Assembly (NCBI RefSeq): GCF_000959365.1
Contig: NZ_CP009556.1
Location: 2,728,001 to 2,792,000, forward strand
Source of the DNA: Burkholderia oklahomensis C6786
Lineage (GTDB): Bacteria > Pseudomonadota > Gammaproteobacteria > Burkholderiales > Burkholderiaceae
DNA: 64,000 bases
Reading direction: 5' to 3'
The notes under the pieces were generated by a model. That model was not told where the DNA came from and did no database searches. It was given only the letters and a program-made list of their open reading frames with translations. Shown here piece by piece: positions 34,819 to 43,992 of the stretch. The position numbers and the translations under genes were made by a program. The stretch's first letter is position 1, and each line of letters opens with the position of its first letter.

Positions 34819-37110
34819 TCAGCTCTTCACTTGCATGCCGACCTTCTTCAGGTCGATGCCCACGTCCGAGTAGCTCGCCCCGGTGTACGAGAAGCTGAAC
34901 CCCGTGACCGACACGCTGCTGCCCGTCGTCGATACGCTCGAACCCGTCGTGCTCACCGAACTGCCGGTCGTCGACACGCTCGAGCCGGTGATGCTCGTCG
35001 AGCTGCCCGTCGTCGACATCGACGTGCCCGTGATGCTCGTCGAGCTGCCCGTGTTCGACATCGACGTGCCCGTGATGCTCGTCGACGTCCCGGTCACCGA
35101 CGTGCTCGTGCCCGTCATGCTGTTCGACGTGCCCGTGTACGACAGCGACACACCGGTGATGCTCTGCGACTGACCGGTCGTCGACATGCTGACGTCGGTC
35201 CAAGACGACGAGATGCCCGTCATGCTGTTCGACACGCCCGTCACCGAGTTGCTGGAACCCACGATGCTGGTCGAGACACCGATCATCGCTGTCGACACGC
35301 CCTTGAAGCCTGTATCGACGCCGGTGAACGACGTCGACACGCCAATGAAGCTCGTGCTCACGCCGGTAAACGATGTCGACACGCCGGTGAAGCTCGTGCT
35401 CACGCCGGTGAACGACGTGCTCAAGCCGGTAAAGCTCGCGGACACGCCGGTGAAGCTGACCGACAGGCCCGTGTACGACACCGAGATGCCCGTGAAGCTG
35501 ACCGAGATCCCGACGACCGACGTCGCCGTCCCTTTCACCGACAGGTTCAAATCCTGCGCGATCGACGTCGAGCTGTTGCGCTCGACCGTCTGCTGCATGT
35601 CGCGCTCCGCGTGGATCATCACGCGCTCCGCGCCGCGCTGGTCGTCGAACGTGATCTGGCTCGCGTTCTGGAAACCGCCCGCGCGCTTGATCGAGCGCGA
35701 CACGAGGCCGGTGTAGCGGATGTCCTTCGGCAGGTCGTACGGCGTCGGGTTTTCGCCGTTGTAGACGATCCCCGTCACGAGCGGACGATCGAGATCGCCG
35801 TCGACGTATGTGATCAGCACTTCCTGCCCGACCCGCGGCATCGCGATCACGCCCCAACCCTTGCCCGCCCACGCCTGCGACACGCGAATCCAGCACGACG
35901 CATCCGCTTCCGTCGTCTTGTAGCGATCCCAATGGAAGTGCACGCGGATCCGGCCGAGCTTGTCGGTGTGGACCTCCGCCATCTCCGGCCCCACCACCGT
36001 CGCGCTCTGGATGCCCGGCACTTCGGGGCGCGGCGTCGTCAGGAGCGGACGGAACGGCTGATCGTCGGCGAGCGCGCGAAACTTGACCGCGACGTTGCGG
36101 CCCTGCGACGTACTATCCGGTCCGTCCTGAATGAACGTCAGCTCGCTGTTCGTCACGTAGTACCGGCGATTGCGCTGCGCGGCCGGATGGCCGACGAGCG
36201 TGAACGCGCGACCCGCCGCAAGCGCACGCGCGTTCGCCTCGCCGACGAGCGTGTGCGATTCCGCCTGGAACGCCTCGAGCCGCAAACGTGCGAGACGCTC
36301 GCCTTGCTCGGGATCGCGGTAGCCGGTTGCGTAGTCGTAGTATTCGAGCGGAATCCCTTCGAGATTCGGCGGCGATACCTGTTGCGCGTCGCTGTCCAGC
36401 CGATTCGACGGCGCGTGATAATCGAAGTCGCGCAACGCGACGTTGTTCGACTTGATTCGCCGCGTGCGCTGCAAGCGCTGCACGCCTTCGCGCCCCTGGA
36501 TCGCGCGCGACTCCTCGCCGTCCGGCAAGTATTCGAGCTCGTCGTTCGGCAGCGGCAGATCCTCGAACCGCTGCGTATCCGAGATCACGACCACGTGCCG
36601 GTCATTCTCGTGTTCGACCCAGAAGTAGATCCCTTCGTCTTCGAGCAGCCGCTTCACGAAGTTCAGATCCGTTTCCTGGAACTGCACGCAGTACTCGCGC
36701 GGCTCGTAACTGCCTTCGAGCTCGAACCGGTAGCCGTTGCGCTGATGGCCCTGGAACACCTGCTCGACGATCTGCGGCACGCTCATGTTCTGGAAGATCC
36801 GGCTGTTGCGGTTCTCCGCCAGGAACGACAGCCAGCTCTTCAGCTCCAGCGTGTACGTGTACTGCCCGCTCATCTGGCCCGTGTCGTAGCCGCCGAACAC
36901 GTGCGTGTTGAACGTCCGCACGTCGCCGCCGCCCAGATCGATGTCGGCCGACAGCGTCGAGCCGAGCAGCTCGTCGAAATCCAGGTCCGGGTCGTGGCTC
37001 AGCAGTTCCAGTTGATACGACGGCTCCTGCGACAGATTCTCGTGGACCACGAAGCTCAGCGCGACCGTATCCGGCTCCAGCAAGGGACTGCGCAGTTCGA
37101 TCAGACGCAT
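34819..37110 (-). CDS. vgrG: T6SS spike protein VgrG, upstream copy, with heptad-repeat needle
   Basis: A 763-residue VgrG nearly identical in head and OB-fold to the downstream copy. It opens [20 protein letters not shown] and includes 'KLGRIRVHFHWDRYKTTEAD' and 'RVSQAWAGKGWGVIAMPRVG'. The C-terminal needle also has 31 heptad units (about residues 531-747) and ends GIDLKKVGMQVKS. Differences from its twin concentrate in the middle and distal repeat units and around residues 250-270 and 340-350. Its start overlaps the clpV stop. With two subunit types, homo- or hetero-trimeric spikes are possible. Confidence 0.96.
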   Translation of the reverse strand: MRLIELRSPLLEPDTVALSFVVHENLSQEPSYQLELLSHDPDLDFDELLGSTLSADIDLGGGDVRTFNTHVFGGYDTGQMSGQYTYTLELKSWLSFLAENRNSRIFQNMSVPQIVEQVFQGHQRNGYRFELEGSYEPREYCVQFQETDLNFVKRLLEDEGIYFWVEHENDRHVVVISDTQRFEDLPLPNDELEYLPDGEESRAIQGREGVQRLQRTRRIKSNNVALRDFDYHAPSNRLDSDAQQVSPPNLEGIPLEYYDYATGYRDPEQGERLARLRLEAFQAESHTLVGEANARALAAGRAFTLVGHPAAQRNRRYYVTNSELTFIQDGPDSTSQGRNVAVKFRALADDQPFRPLLTTPRPEVPGIQSATVVGPEMAEVHTDKLGRIRVHFHWDRYKTTEADASCWIRVSQAWAGKGWGVIAMPRVGQEVLITYVDGDLDRPLVTGIVYNGENPTPYDLPKDIRYTGLVSRSIKRAGGFQNASQITFDDQRGAERVMIHAERDMQQTVERNSSTSIAQDLNLSVKGTATSVVGISVSFTGISVSYTGLSVSFTGVSASFTGLSTSFTGVSTSFTGVSTSFTGVSTSFIGVSTSFTGVDTGFKGVSTAMIGVSTSIVGSSNSVTGVSNSMTGISSSWTDVSMSTTGQSQSITGVSLSYTGTSNSMTGTSTSVTGTSTSITGTSMSNTGSSTSITGTSMSTTGSSTSITGSSVSTTGSSVSTTGSSVSTTGSSVSVTGFSFSYTGASYSDVGIDLKKVGMQVKS
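34870..35520 (-). repeat. 31 x 21-bp repeat encoding a heptapeptide array in VgrG (upstream copy)
   Basis: Thirty-one 21-bp units, in register with those of the other vgrG. Unit number is conserved while several units differ in sequence, for example AMIGVST and SIVGSSN here against GFVGVET and SITGSKN there. The final units include a run of identical STTGSSV heptads. Confidence 0.95.
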
Positions 37111-39947
37111 GACGGTTCTCCCGTCGTGCCGGCGTTCGCCGAGGTCGTTTCGTCAGGATGACGCGCGTCAGTCGGATGTTCGTCCTCCGCATCGGCACGC
37201 ACGCCACCATTCGCTTCGTTCGCGTCATGCGACTCGAGTGCGTCATGCGCTTCATGTGCATCGCGCGCCTGCGCCGCGGCGGCCGCAGCCTCGCGCGCCG
37301 CCGCATCCGCCTGCTCGCCGAGCGTCGCCGCGTCGGTGCCGTTGAGGTCCCACGCTTCCTCGTCGAACACGAGCGACAGCTTCTCGTGCGCGGACAGCCG
37401 CACCGTCTTCAGCGTGCGCCCCTCCGCGCGCGCAGCGAGCACGCCGCGCGCGACGGCCGGCATCACGTGCTGGCGCAGCAGGTCGCGCACCGCGCGGCCA
37501 TTCGCCGGATGCTGCGACACCGCTTGCGCGACCCACGCCGCGACGCCTTCGTCCGCGCGCCACTGCAGATCGTTCTCCGCGAGACGCTCGCCCAGCTCGT
37601 CGAGCGCCTGCGTCGCGATGCCGGTCAGCGCTTCGACGTCGAGCGGCCGGAATGCGACGAGCTGGATTCGCGCGAGCAACGCGGGCGAGAAGCGCCCTTG
37701 CAGCCGCTCACCAACGAGCTTGTCGAGCTTCGCCTGCGAAATCTGCTCATCGGCCTTGCACGCCGCTTCGATCTCGACATCGCCGAGATTGCTCGTCAGC
37801 AGAATGAGGCAATTGCGGAAGCTGATCCGGCGACCTTCGCCGTCCTCCATCCAGCCCTGATCGAAGACTTGATAGAACACCTCATGAATGTCCGGATGCG
37901 CGCGATCGAATTCGTCGAGCAGCAGCACGCTGTACGGCTTCTTGCGCACCGCCTCGGTCAACCGCCCGCCCTTGCCGTAGCCGACGTAACCCGGCGGCGC
38001 GCCCTTGAGCGTCGACACCGTGTGCGCTTCCTGGAACTCGTTCATGTTGAACTGGATGAGATTGCGCTCGCCGCCGAACAAGAGCTCGGCAAGCTTGGCC
38101 GCCGCCTGGCTCTTGCCGGTGCCGGTCGGGCCGGCGAGCAGCATCACGCCGAGCGGCCGGCGCGGATCGTTGAGCCCCGAATGCGACACCTGCAGCGCCT
38201 GCGCGATCGAGCGCATCGCGCCCGTCTGGCCGTGAATGCCCGCGTTCAGCGCGCCCTCGAGCTCGACGACGCGCTGCGCGTCGTCCTGCGCAAGCTGCGC
38301 GACGGGCACGCCCGTCCACTCGGCGAGCACTTCCGACACGACGTGCTCGTCGACCCACGGACGCACCCAGCGATTCGCGCCGATGCGTGCGGCGAACGAG
38401 TCGCCGTCGCTGTCGGCCGGTACGGAAACGTCATCGTTCAGGCGCGCAAGCCACGTGCGTACTTCGTCGCGCTGCGCGTCGACGACCGTCTCGAGCGTCG
38501 CCGCCTGCTGGACGAGATTCGCCTGACGGCCTTCGAGCTCGGCCTCGTCGCCGGGCGTGCGCACGCCCATCCGTCGATCGCTCGCGCGCCAATCGAGCGT
38601 CTGGCCGATCGCGAACGCCTGGTGCTGCAGCCGCTCGAGCTCGGCAGGCGCGCAGTTCTGACTCATCGCGACACGCGCGCATGCGGTGTCGAGCAGGCTG
38701 ATCGCCTTGTCCGGCAGTTGCCGCGCGGGCAGATAGCGGCGCGACAGCTCGACCGCGCCGCGCAGCGCCGAATCGACGATGCGCACGCCGTGATGCGCGG
38801 CGAAGCGCGGCGCGATCGTGCGCAGCATGTCGACCGCCGCGTCGTCGCTCGGCTCGTCGACGGCCACCGCCTGGAAGCGCCGCACGAGCGCGGCGTCCGG
38901 CTCGATGTACTGCTTGTATTCGGACCACGTCGTCGCGGCGACCATCCGCAGCTGGCCGCGCGCGAGCATCGGCTTGATCAGGTTCGCCGCGTCGCCCGTG
39001 CCGGCCGCGCCGCCCGCGCCGATCAGCGTGTGCGTCTCGTCGCAGAACAGGATGATCGGGCTCGGCGCGGCGATCACCGCGTCGATCAGCGACTTGAGCC
39101 GCTGCTCGAACTCGCCGCGCACGCCGGCGCCCGCCTGCATCCGCGCGAGATCGAGCGCCCACACCTGCGCGCCGACGAGCCCGGGCGGCACCGCGCCCGC
39201 TTGAATCTTCTGCGCGAGCGCCTCGACGACGGCCGTCTTGCCGACACCCGCCTCGCCGACGAGGATCGGATTGTTCTGGCGGCGGCGCGACAGGATGTCG
39301 ACCACCGTCCGCAATTCGTCGTCGCGGCCGACCACGGGATCGAGCTCGCCGCGCGCGGCCTGCTCGGTCAGGCACGTCGCCCATTTCGCGAGCGCGTCGC
39401 TGCCGCCATCGGCGCCGGCTTCGCCCGCGTCCACGCCGAGCGCGCCGCCGCCGATGGCAGCCGGCGCCTCGTCGGCTTCCGGCCAGCCCGATGCGAGCGC
39501 TTCGTAGCGCTTCACCACTTCGTCGAGCGCGATCGACGTGATGCCGGCCGGCACGCGCTGCTGCAGCCAGCGGCGTGTCAGGTCCTCGTCGAGCCACGCG
39601 AGCAGCAGGTGGCCGGAGCGCACCTTGCCCGCGCGCGCCGCGATCTGGCTCCAGATGACGGCCGGCCCGACGCTGCGCTCGAGCGAGCTCGAGATGTCGC
39701 GCAGCGAGTCGCCGCTCACGTCGAAGCCGTCGAGCGCCTTCTCCATCCGGCGCTTCGCTTCGCCGGCGTCGCTCCCGAACTGCTCGAACAATCGTGCGAG
39801 ATCGCTCTGCTCACGCTGCAGCAGGCACAGCGCCCAGTGATCGAGGTCGATGAAGGCGTGCCGACGGGATCGGCCTAGCGCCGTGGCGTCGACGAGGGCC
39901 GCATAAGTCGTGCGGCCGAGACAGTTGAATATGCGTTCGCGATTCAC
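37101..39947 (-). CDS. clpV: T6SS sheath-disassembly ATPase ClpV
   Basis: A 948-residue AAA+ protein. It has a Clp-N domain (about 1-150), D1 with Walker A GEAGVGKT (231-238) and Walker [10 protein letters not shown] (299-307), an M-domain, and D2 with Walker A GPTGTGKS (606-613) and Walker [14 protein letters not shown]. ClpV extracts TssB from contracted TssBC sheaths for recycling. After the normal D2-small domain the protein carries about 50 extra residues rich in Ala, Asp, Glu and His ('[18 protein letters not shown]'), an unusual acidic, possibly metal-binding tail. It lies directly after tssG with a 2-bp gap and overlaps vgrG. Confidence 0.96.
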   Translation of the reverse strand: MNRERIFNCLGRTTYAALVDATALGRSRRHAFIDLDHWALCLLQREQSDLARLFEQFGSDAGEAKRRMEKALDGFDVSGDSLRDISSSLERSVGPAVIWSQIAARAGKVRSGHLLLAWLDEDLTRRWLQQRVPAGITSIALDEVVKRYEALASGWPEADEAPAAIGGGALGVDAGEAGADGGSDALAKWATCLTEQAARGELDPVVGRDDELRTVVDILSRRRQNNPILVGEAGVGKTAVVEALAQKIQAGAVPPGLVGAQVWALDLARMQAGAGVRGEFEQRLKSLIDAVIAAPSPIILFCDETHTLIGAGGAAGTGDAANLIKPMLARGQLRMVAATTWSEYKQYIEPDAALVRRFQAVAVDEPSDDAAVDMLRTIAPRFAAHHGVRIVDSALRGAVELSRRYLPARQLPDKAISLLDTACARVAMSQNCAPAELERLQHQAFAIGQTLDWRASDRRMGVRTPGDEAELEGRQANLVQQAATLETVVDAQRDEVRTWLARLNDDVSVPADSDGDSFAARIGANRWVRPWVDEHVVSEVLAEWTGVPVAQLAQDDAQRVVELEGALNAGIHGQTGAMRSIAQALQVSHSGLNDPRRPLGVMLLAGPTGTGKSQAAAKLAELLFGGERNLIQFNMNEFQEAHTVSTLKGAPPGYVGYGKGGRLTEAVRKKPYSVLLLDEFDRAHPDIHEVFYQVFDQGWMEDGEGRRISFRNCLILLTSNLGDVEIEAACKADEQISQAKLDKLVGERLQGRFSPALLARIQLVAFRPLDVEALTGIATQALDELGERLAENDLQWRADEGVAAWVAQAVSQHPANGRAVRDLLRQHVMPAVARGVLAARAEGRTLKTVRLSAHEKLSLVFDEEAWDLNGTDAATLGEQADAAAREAAAAAAQARDAHEAHDALESHDANEANGGVRADAEDEHPTDARHPDETTSANAGTTGEPSCV

Positions 39948-39949
39948 GT

Positions 39950-40939
39950 CTAGTCCCGAAAAGATTCATAGACAGTCAAGGTGCGCAGCGCCCGATTCGG
40001 CCGTGACCACGCGTCGACGCCGACACGCATGCACCCAACCCTTCCTGCGAGTTCAGGGCGCGTCCACACCTGAACCTTGATGACGGGGTAAATTCGTCCG
40101 TCGACGAAATCCGTCACGACCGCGGACACCGCCAGGACGGCTGCCGCGCGGCGTTGCCACCGATAGAACTCGTCGGCTTCGATCGGACCGATCACGATCT
40201 CGATCGAGTGCTGCACGTCCCAGATCCGCGCGCCGAGCCGCCAGCCGCCGAGCCGCCGCGCGTTGCTCGCCGCGGCCGGCACCGGAATCCAGCGACCGTG
40301 CCGCGGCACGACCTGCAGTGCGACGCCGAAGTACGCGCGCAGCATCCGTTGCAGATCGGCAAGCGAGCGGCGCGGCGCGCAGTAGATGCCGGGAAACGCG
40401 CGCCGGCATGCCTGCATGTGATGCTCGAACGGATCGGCGTCGGTCTGCGGCGCGCGGCGCGCGTCGGCGAGCGCCGTCACGCGCTCGACGAACGGATTGC
40501 GCGCACGCTCGTAGCCGAGCACCGGATGCATCGACGACCACGCCGAGTAATGCAGCCAAGCGAGGTCGCCGCATGTGACGTTGACGAAGCGCTCGAACGC
40601 GGCGTTGCGCTCGAAGCGCTTCTCCTGCATCGCGTGCTCGGTCACGTGCAGCGGCAATGGCCCGTACGGCGCGAATAGTCCGAAATGACGCTGGATCACC
40701 GTGACCTGCGGATGATCGTCGTCCTCGATGAAGCGCGGCAGCGTCACGTGCACGCGCTCGACCTCCGTGCTCGCGAAATGCATCTCCGCCGGCTGCTCGA
40801 TGCGCAGCCACTTCGGCAGCCGCCGCCTGCGCGCCGACCGCTTGTCGTGCTTGCGCTGCAGCGCTTCGACCCGCCGCATCAGCTCGAAGAAGGTGCGGCG
40901 CGGCGTCAGCGCTTTCGTCACGCGATCGAGCGTCGTCAC
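39950..40939 (-). CDS. tssG: T6SS baseplate protein TssG
   Basis: A 329-residue DUF1305 protein. The start is a GTG at 40939 whose codon overlaps the tssF stop (GTGA), giving VTTLDRVTKALTPRRTFFEL. Family features include 'FFELMRRVEAL', 'GLFAPYGPLPLHVTEHAM', 'FVNVTCGDLAWLHYSAW' and the late 'RRLGGWRLGARIWDVQH'. With TssF and TssE it forms the wedge of the baseplate that surrounds VgrG. A much longer open frame on the same strand reads through tssF in another phase and is not coding. Confidence 0.93.
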   Translation of the reverse strand: MTTLDRVTKALTPRRTFFELMRRVEALQRKHDKRSARRRRLPKWLRIEQPAEMHFASTEVERVHVTLPRFIEDDDHPQVTVIQRHFGLFAPYGPLPLHVTEHAMQEKRFERNAAFERFVNVTCGDLAWLHYSAWSSMHPVLGYERARNPFVERVTALADARRAPQTDADPFEHHMQACRRAFPGIYCAPRRSLADLQRMLRAYFGVALQVVPRHGRWIPVPAAASNARRLGGWRLGARIWDVQHSIEIVIGPIEADEFYRWQRRAAAVLAVSAVVTDFVDGRIYPVIKVQVWTRPELAGRVGCMRVGVDAWSRPNRALRTLTVYESFRD

Positions 40940-42798
40940 GTGAGCCTCCCGTCGCGCGATGCCGCATTCGTGTGCGAGCTCGCCGCATCGCCGTCGAGTC
41001 GCACGACGATCTCGATGCCGTCGTTGAGCGTCGCCGACTCGGCGAGCGCCTGCGCGAGCAGCCGCCCGAACAGCCAGCCGCCGCGATCCGCGTGCAGCGA
41101 CTCGGCGATGTCGATCTCGACTTGCGTCGCACGAACGAGCGCGGTCGGCGTCGCGCGACCCGCCGCGACGAAGCGCGAGCGCAGCACGACCGAGCGCAGG
41201 CTCTCGAGCCGCTGCCGGTCGAGCGCATCGTCCTTGTCGATCGCGAGCAGCAGCTGCTCGACGATGCGCGCGGTCACGTCCTGCTGCTGCGACGCGCGCA
41301 GCGCGAGCGGATTGCGGCCGATGTGCGACACGGCCTCCCAGCACGCTTCGACGCTCGGCTTGCCGCGCGGCGCGCTCGCCGGCCACAGGCATTCGATGCG
41401 CTTCACCGCGGTCGGATCGAGTAATTGCAGCTGGGCGTCGAGCAGCGCGTTCGGTCGCCAGTCGCGATCGGCGACGAGCGCGCGGCCCGTGATCGTCGCG
41501 ACGTCGTCCGGATCGAGCGTGTCGTCGACCATCGAAACGGCGATCAAGTCGTGGCTCGCGAGCGGATCGAAACGATCGCGCCGCACGCCGTCGACGAGCA
41601 GCGCATCCTCGCGCCGCATGCCGTAGCGGATCGAGCCATCCTGCCCTTCGTAGCCCGCCGTCTCGAGCACCGACCGCGCACGATGCGCGCGACCATTGGT
41701 CTCGCACACGAACACCTCGTTCAGCGCCCACAAGTGATGCGCGGCGGGCCGCATCCGGTCGACCGGAATCCACTGCTCGGGCTGATTCGCGTCGTACGGC
41801 ACCGGATCGAAACGTTTGGAATACAGATTGATTGCCGGCGTCGCGAACAGGCGGAACTGACTCGCGTCGACGTCGCCGACCAGATCGCCCGGCGCGGCGC
41901 GCAACGCGAAGAACAGCTCGAACGCGCGCGCGGACGGCGCTTTCTCGGCGATCGCGGCCAACGCGTCGACGTAGACGCCGAGCAGGCGCGTCGGCTGCGC
42001 GAAGTACTCGCGAAGCAGCCGCAGCCCGGGCAGTCCGCCGAAGTCCTCCGGCAGCAGCGCCTCCGAATCGTCGACGCCGGAAAGACGAATGCCCGACATC
42101 GGCAGCGTCAGCACTTCGTCGCCGCGAGTCGTCGACACGAGCGCGAACCATGCGGTCGTATCCGCGAGCAGCGCGCGATGCAGCGCATAAGCACGCGGCA
42201 GATCGCCCGCGAGGCTCAGATGCAGCGGCGTGAACCCTTCGTCCTCGCGCGACAGCTCGGCGATCGACGCGCCGCCTTCGACTTCGAACTTGAAGCGCAG
42301 CACCGCGTGCGACGATGCGAGCCGTTGCGCGAGCAGCGACGGCAGCCCGGTGATGCTGCGGCTGCATTCGACCGACGCGAGACGCAGCGGCAGCAGCGTG
42401 ACGTCGCGCGCGGTCGAGAACATCACCGGCAGCTTGCGACCGGGCAGATGAGCCGCCACGAGCGAGCCGCGCGGCAGCGTGTTGCCGCGGAACGCATCGG
42501 GCGAGCCGAGATCCGGATGGAACGCGAACGTCGAGATCGCGGGCGTCGATGCCGTGTAAAGCGGGCAGAGGCGCCCGAGCGCCTGCTGCGCGAACTCCGC
42601 GCATTCGCGGTCGAGACGCTTCTGCACACGCGCCGACAGATACGCGACGCCCTCGAGCAGCCGCTCGACGAACGGATCCGTGACCGCATCAGGATGCAGC
42701 CCGAGCGCCGAAGCCACCTGCGGGTGCTCTTTCGAGAAGCGTGCGCCCGCATCGCGCAGCTGCCGCAATTCGTCGTTGTAGTGGTCGAGAAAATTCAT
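40936..42798 (-). CDS. tssF: T6SS baseplate protein TssF
   Basis: A 620-residue DUF879 protein. The opening MNFLDHYNDELRQLRDAGAR and 'FSKEHPQVASALGLHPDAVT' and 'VERLLEGVAYLSARVQKRLD' are characteristic of TssF, as is the C-terminal 'GGWLFGRLLAQALAESATLN'. TssF dimers plus TssG build each baseplate wedge and bind TssK. It begins 13 bp after the tssE stop and overlaps tssG. Confidence 0.95.
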   Translation of the reverse strand: MNFLDHYNDELRQLRDAGARFSKEHPQVASALGLHPDAVTDPFVERLLEGVAYLSARVQKRLDRECAEFAQQALGRLCPLYTASTPAISTFAFHPDLGSPDAFRGNTLPRGSLVAAHLPGRKLPVMFSTARDVTLLPLRLASVECSRSITGLPSLLAQRLASSHAVLRFKFEVEGGASIAELSREDEGFTPLHLSLAGDLPRAYALHRALLADTTAWFALVSTTRGDEVLTLPMSGIRLSGVDDSEALLPEDFGGLPGLRLLREYFAQPTRLLGVYVDALAAIAEKAPSARAFELFFALRAAPGDLVGDVDASQFRLFATPAINLYSKRFDPVPYDANQPEQWIPVDRMRPAAHHLWALNEVFVCETNGRAHRARSVLETAGYEGQDGSIRYGMRREDALLVDGVRRDRFDPLASHDLIAVSMVDDTLDPDDVATITGRALVADRDWRPNALLDAQLQLLDPTAVKRIECLWPASAPRGKPSVEACWEAVSHIGRNPLALRASQQQDVTARIVEQLLLAIDKDDALDRQRLESLRSVVLRSRFVAAGRATPTALVRATQVEIDIAESLHADRGGWLFGRLLAQALAESATLNDGIEIVVRLDGDAASSHTNAASRDGRLT

Positions 42799-42811
42799 CG
42801 CCGTTCGCCGT

Positions 42812-43243
42812 TCACCGATCGTCCGCCAGGCTGAAATACCCGCTCAGATAGTCGAGCGCGAGACTCGCGCTGAACTCGGTTCCGTCTTCGCGCACCTTCA
42901 TCGACACGTCGAAATAGATCGTCTGCGGCAAGCGTCGACGACTCTCGGTCCGAGGCTTGACCGTCGTGCTGACGGGATCGACGCGCGGCTCGAAGCGACG
43001 AATCACTTCGCAGATGTGCGCGGCTGCGTGAGCGGGATTGATCTTCGTCGCGCCGGCCGCCTGCATCGGCGGACAGCCGAAGTTCAACACCGAATGCGCC
43101 GCCGGACTGTCGTCCGCGATGCGCATGCGCGCGCCGCGAATCGCATGATTCATCAGGTCGACCAAATGATCCGCGACGACCTCTTGAAGCGAATGACGAC
43201 GAATCCGCCTGGACAGCTTGTTGTAGAGTTGAAGATCGCTCAC
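42812..43243 (-). CDS. tssE: T6SS baseplate protein TssE (gp25-like)
   Basis: A 143-residue gp25-like protein ('SLQEVVADHLVDLMNHAIRG', 'SVLNFGCPPMQ', 'IRRFEPRVDPVSTTV'). TssE seeds sheath assembly on the baseplate. Start chosen: GTG at 43243 (VSDLQLYNKLSRR). An ATG at 43282 would place the N-terminus inside the hairpin between hcp and tssE and encode non-family residues. The family EPR motif is present in the 'FEPRV' stretch. Confidence 0.85.
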   Translation of the reverse strand: MSDLQLYNKLSRRIRRHSLQEVVADHLVDLMNHAIRGARMRIADDSPAAHSVLNFGCPPMQAAGATKINPAHAAAHICEVIRRFEPRVDPVSTTVKPRTESRRRLPQTIYFDVSMKVREDGTEFSASLALDYLSGYFSLADDR

Positions 43244-43256
43244 GTGCGTGTTCCCG

Positions 43257-43283
43257 AGTGTTGTGGCGCGAAGCCACAACACT
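43257..43283 (-). promoter_or_regulatory. Intercistronic hairpin between hcp and tssE
   Basis: Perfect 11-bp inverted repeat AGTGTTGTGGC (43257-43267) / GCCACAACACT (43273-43283) with a 5-nt loop, in the 78-bp gap after hcp. No U-tract follows in the transcript direction. It could stabilise the 3' end of an hcp-containing transcript or cause partial termination, raising Hcp over the baseplate proteins. Confidence 0.6.
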
Positions 43284-43321
43284 GCCCAAGGTTAGCCTGG
43301 AAACTAGAACCTTCCGACGGG

Positions 43322-43849
43322 TTAGATCGGGGCGTTCTGCTTGAGGTCGTACCCAGCCTTGATCACCGCGCCCATCGTGCCGTCGTTGCGCTGTTCGCGG
43401 TACTCGAACTCGATCTGGGCGAAGTTGATTCGGATCTGGTCCGTCGGCAGCACGCCGTCGACTTCGCCGCTAGCGTGACCGAGCTGCGAGAACGGCATGT
43501 TGCCGAGCGTACGGAACGACGACACGAGGCCGCTCGCGAACGAGATCGTCAGGAACTCCTGCTGGCCCTTGCCCGACTTGCGGCAGATCAGCTTCGCGGT
43601 TCCGATGTGCTCGCCCGTCGCACACATCAGGAACAGCTTCGGCGAAGCCTTGTTCGACACCATGCGGAACTCGAAGTCCTTCATCTCGACCTTGCCCGCG
43701 CCGCCGCCGCTGCCGAAGCCCCAGCGACCCGAATTTTCTTCCGCCCACTGCCAGCTCTGAATCTGGATCAGACCGGGGTATTGCTGATCGGTCGACTCGC
43801 CCTCGACGCCATCGATCTGCAAGAAGTAATCAACCAACGCATTTGCCAT
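43322..43849 (-). CDS. hcp: T6SS tube protein Hcp
   Basis: A 175-residue Hcp. It opens MANALVDYFLQIDGVEGEST and contains 'IQIQSWQWAEENSG', 'VEMKDFEFRMVSNKASPKLF' and 'IEFEYREQ'. Hexameric rings stack into the inner tube that is fired with the VgrG spike and can chaperone small effectors in its lumen. Start ATG 43849 follows TTAGGAG. The gene sits between tssC (143-bp gap) and tssE (78-bp gap with hairpin). These wider gaps are in contrast to the overlapping neighbours and suit separate expression control. Confidence 0.96.
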   Translation of the reverse strand: MANALVDYFLQIDGVEGESTDQQYPGLIQIQSWQWAEENSGRWGFGSGGGAGKVEMKDFEFRMVSNKASPKLFLMCATGEHIGTAKLICRKSGKGQQEFLTISFASGLVSSFRTLGNMPFSQLGHASGEVDGVLPTDQIRINFAQIEFEYREQRNDGTMGAVIKAGYDLKQNAPI

Positions 43850-43992
43850 GCTATGAACTCCTAATTAGTTATAACAAGACCATATCGAAAAGACCGCTGT
43901 TGAATCCGCTGCGGAACGGTTCGACTCCGCCCCGCAACGCCTCGAACACCTCCTTCTTTAAGCGAAACCGCAACCGGCCCGGTAGTCGCGGC

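Noticed and set aside
32413..35520. CRISPR-like array
   Set aside because: The regular 21-bp periodicity is contiguous, without spacers, and is the coding repeat of the two VgrG needles.
39950..42604. 884-codon frame covering both tssG and tssF
   Set aside because: It is tssG read upstream through tssF in the wrong phase; tssF has a complete family sequence in its own frame and tssG starts at the overlapping GTG.
42812..43282. TssE starting at the ATG at 43282
   Set aside because: That start lies inside the hcp-tssE hairpin and adds 13 residues unlike the family; the GTG at 43243 fits better.
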